64,000 nucleotides of DNA from Pseudomonas reinekei (GTDB lineage: Bacteria > Pseudomonadota > Gammaproteobacteria > Pseudomonadales > Pseudomonadaceae): assembly GCF_001945365.1 (NCBI RefSeq), contig NZ_MSTQ01000003.1:124001-188000 (forward strand), written 5' to 3'. The translations under genes and the position numbers were made by a program. This document shows positions 60,347 through 64,000 of this stretch, piece after piece (the first letter of the stretch is position 1; every line of letters starts with the position of its first letter). Below the pieces are notes generated by a model. That model did no database searches. It worked only from the letters and a program-made list of their open reading frames with translations, and was not told the DNA's origin.

Positions 60347-61445
60347 CGACGTTTTCCCACGCCGCCGCGCAACGGTTACGACCGTCGCGTTTGGCCCGAT
60401 AAAGCGCCTGATCGGCTCGCTGCAAGGCGTCGTCGAGGTCGTCGCCGAGCTCCAGCAACGTCATGCCAGCCGACAGGCTGAGACCACCAACATTCAGGCC
60501 AAGCAATTGGACATCGGTAAACGCAACGCGCAGCCGTTCACAGCAAGCGGTCAAACTGTCGGCATCGCAATCGGGCAACAGCACCACGAACTCTTCGCCG
60601 CCATAGCGGGCCAGAACGTCGCCGTCGCGCAAGCAGGCGGTGGCCACGCCGGCAAAGGCTTGCAGCACCTGATCGCCCGCGGCATGGCCATGCAGATCGT
60701 TGATCCGTTTGAAGTGATCCAGGTCGATCAGTGCCAGGCCATGCATGACGCCGGCGTCCAAGGTGTTGAGTTCACGGGAGGCCAGGCGCAGGAAATGCCG
60801 GCGGTTGAACAGGCCGGTCAGTTCATCGGTGGCAACGAGGTCTTCGAGCTGGCGCATCATCCCGCGCAGCGTGTCCTGATGCGCCTGCAAGGCGAAGCGT
60901 CGCTGGCGCATACGGTGTCGCGAAGCCTGGACATAACCGGCATACAGCACCAGCCAGACGAGCACGATCAACAGCACGCACACCTGCAACGCCGACAACG
61001 CCGGGTTGGCCAGCCGGAAGTGGTAGCCCTCCCACAGCGTGATGGCGCTGAAACTGAAGAACACCAGCATGGCACAGCGCAGAAATGAGCGACGGGACAA
61101 GTGAAACAGTCCGAACAGCAGGATCAGCACATAAAAAACCAGGAACGCGCCACGGGCGTCGTCCAGATGGGCGATCAACCAGGTTTGCCAGCCCAGCCCC
61201 AACAGCACTTGAACCTCAGTGAGGCTGGGATCGGCGAAACGCAGGTTGCAGCCGCTATAAAACACCGCGAACAACGTGGCCTGGCTGATCACCACCAATG
61301 CGCTGCCGATGGCGACGCTGGTCAGCGATTGCTGATAGTGACCGGTAAAAAACGCCAGCCACAACAACAGCAAAGCCAAGGCATAGGTGCCGGCTGCGAG
61401 GGCAAAACGTTTGAGCAACAGTCGCTGGATGGCGTTATGGGTCAA
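60339..61445 (-). CDS. Membrane diguanylate cyclase (SadC position)
   Basis: An enzyme that makes cyclic di-GMP. The N-terminal half has about five to six membrane helices (residues about 8-190) and the C-terminal GGDEF domain has YGGEEF. An RDGD inhibitory (I-) site lies five residues before it, so product inhibition is likely. No ATG start exists; a TTG at 61445 (LTHNAIQRLLLKRF) has GGTGAG 7 bp upstream, giving 368 residues. A GTG at 61457 is an alternative. Between ferredoxin reductase and fumarase it sits where sadC does in PAO1, from memory; SadC promotes surface attachment. Confidence 0.85.
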   Translation of the reverse strand: MTHNAIQRLLLKRFALAAGTYALALLLLWLAFFTGHYQQSLTSVAIGSALVVISQATLFAVFYSGCNLRFADPSLTEVQVLLGLGWQTWLIAHLDDARGAFLVFYVLILLFGLFHLSRRSFLRCAMLVFFSFSAITLWEGYHFRLANPALSALQVCVLLIVLVWLVLYAGYVQASRHRMRQRRFALQAHQDTLRGMMRQLEDLVATDELTGLFNRRHFLRLASRELNTLDAGVMHGLALIDLDHFKRINDLHGHAAGDQVLQAFAGVATACLRDGDVLARYGGEEFVVLLPDCDADSLTACCERLRVAFTDVQLLGLNVGGLSLSAGMTLLELGDDLDDALQRADQALYRAKRDGRNRCAAAWENVDA

Positions 61446-61807
61446 TCGTTGACTCACCGAATGAAGGAGACTGACAGAGCGTCCTACTCTACAGGCCGTG
61501 TGCCACTTTAGTGGCGTGGCCGATAAATGACCATTCAATTTTCGGACCGGATAACTGGCGTCAAATACATGACTGGCCTCTCACTGCAGGTGCAACCTTC
61601 GGCAACGCCTGCAAGGAAGCGTTCGATATGCGACCAACGATTGACCGCCGACGCGTGTGCCCTTGAACGAGGCGCGGTATACTGCCGCGCCTTTTTAGCG
61701 TCGCGCCAGCAGCCCCGGCGTGCCTTGAAAGGTGCTTGCAACCGACCGATGCACCCAAGCTGCAGGCACCTTATTGAATGTTCCCGTCTTTTAGAGGAGC
61801 GCGACTC
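61446..61807. other. Divergent region between diguanylate cyclase and fumarase
   Basis: A 362-bp region with promoters for both directions. TATACT at 61678-61683 is a good -10 candidate for fumarase, but no convincing -35 sits 17 bp before. No gene was supported. The frame at 61527-61811 lacks codon bias and is rejected. Confidence 0.5.
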
Positions 61808-63331
61808 ATGACCGTGATCAAGCAAGACGACCTGATTCAGAGCGTTGCCGACGCCCTGCAGTTCATTTCTTATTACCACCCCGTGGATTTCATCCAGGCG
61901 ATGCACGAGGCCTACCTGCGCGAAGAATCGCCAGCGGCCCGCGATTCGATGGCTCAGATCCTGATCAACTCGCGCATGTGCGCTACCGGCCACCGCCCGA
62001 TCTGCCAGGACACCGGCATCGTGACCGTGTTTGTCCGCGTGGGCATGGACGTGCGCTGGGATGGCGCCACCATGGGCCTGGACGACATGATCAACGAAGG
62101 CGTTCGTCGCGCCTACAACCTGCCGGAAAACGTCCTGCGTGCTTCGATCCTCGCCGACCCGGCGGGTGCTCGTAAAAACACCAAAGACAACACCCCGGCC
62201 GTGATCCACTACTCCATCGTTCCGGGTAACACCGTGGAAGTGGATGTGGCGGCCAAAGGCGGCGGTTCCGAGAACAAGTCGAAAATGGCCATGCTCAACC
62301 CGTCCGACTCGATCGTCGACTGGGTGCTCAAGACCGTTCCGACCATGGGCGCCGGCTGGTGCCCACCGGGCATGCTCGGCATCGGCATCGGCGGCACCGC
62401 CGAGAAAGCCGCCGTGATGGCCAAGGAAGTGTTGATGGAATCCATCGACATCCACGAACTGAAAGCCCGTGGCCCACAGAACCGCATCGAAGAAATGCGT
62501 CTGGAGCTGTTCGAGAAGGTCAACCAGTTGGGTATCGGCGCCCAGGGCCTCGGTGGCCTGACCACCGTGCTCGACGTGAAGATCATGGATTACCCGACCC
62601 ACGCCGCTTCGCTGCCGGTGTGCATGATCCCGAACTGCGCCGCCACCCGTCACGCGCACTTCGTGCTCGACGGTTCCGGCCCGGCCTCGCTGGAAGCGCC
62701 ACCGCTGGATGCCTACCCGGAAATCGTCTGGGAAGCAGGCCCATCGGCCCGCCGCGTCAACCTCGACACCCTGACCCCGGAAGAAGTGCAGAGCTGGAAG
62801 CCCGGCGAAACCGTCCTGCTCAACGGCAAGATGCTCACCGGTCGCGACGCTGCGCACAAACGCATGGTCGAGATGCTGAACAAGGGCGAAACCCTGCCGG
62901 TGGACCTCAAGGGCCGCTTCATCTATTACGTCGGCCCGGTTGATCCGGTGCGCGAAGAAGTGGTTGGCCCGGCGGGCCCGACCACCGCGACGCGGATGGA
63001 CAAATTCACCCGTCAGATCCTCGAGCAAACCGGCCTGTTGGGCATGATCGGCAAATCCGAGCGCGGCCCGACCGCCATCGACGCGATCAAGGACCACAAA
63101 GCCGTTTACCTGATGGCAGTTGGCGGCGCGGCTTATCTGGTGGCGCAAGCGATCAAGAAATCCCGCGTGGTGGCTTTCGCCGAACTGGGGATGGAAGCGA
63201 TCTACGAGTTCGACGTGAAAGACATGCCTGTGACCGTTGCGGTCGACAGCAAGGGCGAGTCGGTACACATCACCGGTCCTGCCATCTGGCAGCAAAAGAT
63301 CAGTGAAAGCCTGGCGGTGGAAGTGCAGTAA
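61808..63331 (+). CDS. Class I fumarate hydratase
   Basis: A 4Fe-4S fumarase of 507 residues that converts fumarate to malate in the TCA cycle. Cluster-binding cysteine occurs in GHRPICQDTGIV, then in MIPNCAATRHAHF, and a third is expected within the C-terminal tartrate-dehydratase-like domain. EVDVAAKGGGSENKSKM is conserved. The start MTVIKQDDLIQ has GAGGAG upstream. The oxygen-sensitive class I form usually pairs with an iron-free FumC elsewhere in the genome. Confidence 0.95.
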   Translation: MTVIKQDDLIQSVADALQFISYYHPVDFIQAMHEAYLREESPAARDSMAQILINSRMCATGHRPICQDTGIVTVFVRVGMDVRWDGATMGLDDMINEGVRRAYNLPENVLRASILADPAGARKNTKDNTPAVIHYSIVPGNTVEVDVAAKGGGSENKSKMAMLNPSDSIVDWVLKTVPTMGAGWCPPGMLGIGIGGTAEKAAVMAKEVLMESIDIHELKARGPQNRIEEMRLELFEKVNQLGIGAQGLGGLTTVLDVKIMDYPTHAASLPVCMIPNCAATRHAHFVLDGSGPASLEAPPLDAYPEIVWEAGPSARRVNLDTLTPEEVQSWKPGETVLLNGKMLTGRDAAHKRMVEMLNKGETLPVDLKGRFIYYVGPVDPVREEVVGPAGPTTATRMDKFTRQILEQTGLLGMIGKSERGPTAIDAIKDHKAVYLMAVGGAAYLVAQAIKKSRVVAFAELGMEAIYEFDVKDMPVTVAVDSKGESVHITGPAIWQQKISESLAVEVQ

Positions 63332-63347
63332 GCGCTTCGACTGACCG

Positions 63348-63384
63348 AAAAAGGCGACGGGGATTACCCTCTGTCGCCTTTTTT
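63348..63384 (+). terminator. Terminator after fumarase
   Basis: AAAAAGGCGAC and GTCGCCTTTTTT pair around a loop of about 14 bases. Confidence 0.92.
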
Positions 63385-63486
63385 ATTGCCTACGCACGCC
63401 CCTCTTGCAAAGTGAGCCGGCTCGCGCCTGCAAGGGGCGACCCATGTTAATGTGCGCCCCCACCGTTTCCTTGTGTAATGCCCAGC

Positions 63487-64000
63487 ATGTTCGAGTTATC
63501 CCGCCCCTTGCGCCTGACGGTCTATACCGTTGTCATCATTGCTGGCGCCACGCTCGTTGCCACCTTGGCCATGCGCCACACCGTGCGCCAATCCATGGTC
63601 GAAGACGCGGCCCGGGCCAATCAGCAACTGGCGCTGTACGCCACCTCCCTGCACACCCTGATCGAGCGCTACCGCGCCCTGCCCTCGGTGCTGGCGCTGG
63701 ACCCGCAATTGCGCGACGCGCTCAAAGGCCCGGTAGGCCCCGAGCAACAGGATCTGCTGAACCGCAAACTGGAAAAGATCAACGGCGCCGCCGATTCATC
63801 GACCCTGGAACTGCTCGACCGCACCGGCCTCGCCGTGGCAGCCAGCAACTGGCGTTTGCCCAGCAGTTACGTTGGCCACAATTACGGTTTCCGCCCCTAC
63901 TTCAGCCAGACCCGCACCCAAGGCACCGGGCGTTTTTATGCCGTGGGCGTGACCAGTGGCATACCGGGCTACTTCCTCTCCAGTGCCGTGACCAACGACG
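63487..64000 (+). CDS. DctB-like C4-dicarboxylate sensor kinase, 5' part
   Basis: The frame opens with ATG at 63487 and runs off the window edge after about 171 residues. A signal-anchor helix spans about residues 9-28 (LTVYTVVIIAGATLVATLAM). The periplasmic double-PAS sensor then follows, with the DctB-type sequence GHNYGFRPYFSQTRTQGTGRFYAVG and GIPGYFLS. It is cut by the end of the window, so the kinase core is not seen. DctB with DctD controls uptake of succinate, malate and fumarate; its place next to fumarase fits. Confidence 0.85.
   Translation, partial: MFELSRPLRLTVYTVVIIAGATLVATLAMRHTVRQSMVEDAARANQQLALYATSLHTLIERYRALPSVLALDPQLRDALKGPVGPEQQDLLNRKLEKINGAADSSTLELLDRTGLAVAASNWRLPSSYVGHNYGFRPYFSQTRTQGTGRFYAVGVTSGIPGYFLSSAVTND

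Overview
The window is a contiguous piece of a Pseudomonas chromosome, most likely from the P. fluorescens group. The signs are a tol-pal/ruv/queCE block, an MvaT-type H-NS-like protein, an OprD porin, pseudomonad start contexts (many GTG and some TTG starts) and many short REP-like hairpins. The GC content is high throughout, except for one clearly AT-rich patch at about 55.56-56.47 kb. I found no prophage, transposase, CRISPR array or rRNA. There is one tRNA gene, tRNA-Lys(TTT).

Layout. (1) 0-6.3 kb: a glycine catabolism operon, gcvH-gcvP-sdaA-gcvT, behind a sigma-54 promoter with three upstream 18-bp palindromes that fit the GcsR consensus. (2) 6.3-9.0 kb: a cold-shock gene, an RDD membrane protein, nadA and tRNA-Lys. 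(3) 9.1-21.5 kb, all on the minus strand: queC-queE, cpoB-pal-tolBARQ-ybgC (envelope integrity), ruvB-ruvA-ruvC (Holliday junction processing), yebC/pmpR, aspS and a zinc-ribbon protein. (4) 21.7-26.6 kb: a ribbon-helix-helix protein, a Dps-like ferritin, a membrane-anchored cold-shock-domain protein, slyX, a HIT protein and an OprD-family porin. (5) 26.8-40.2 kb: mscS, yajQ, a PanE-like reductase, an orphan sensor kinase, a PduO-type cobalamin adenosyltransferase, a Nudix-TMP synthase fusion, a GST, argJ, secA, a DciA-like protein and a HerA-like ATPase. (6) 40.3-47.1 kb: an amino-acid-type chemoreceptor, a coupled glycosyltransferase/deacetylase/UPF0104 set, purU and mvaT. (7) 47.2-55.6 kb: sbcB and a six-gene RDD-SpoIIM-DUF4129-DUF4350-MoxR-DUF58 operon. 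(8) 55.6-64 kb: an AT-rich orphan gene, PilZ and TPR proteins, pyruvate kinase, a ferredoxin reductase, a diguanylate cyclase (SadC position), class I fumarase and the 5' end of a DctB-like kinase.

From memory of the P. aeruginosa PAO1 gene order (not looked up), the window joins at least four blocks that lie apart there: the glycine operon; queC-to-oprD; mscS-to-secA; and the chemoreceptor-to-fumarase block. Within each block the order is well kept.

Most genes are ordinary housekeeping genes. The least explained parts are the MoxR/SpoIIM/DUF58 membrane operon, the glycosyltransferase-deacetylase-UPF0104 trio, the membrane-anchored cold-shock protein and the AT-rich orphan protein. Product names come from reading the sequence only; no database search was run.
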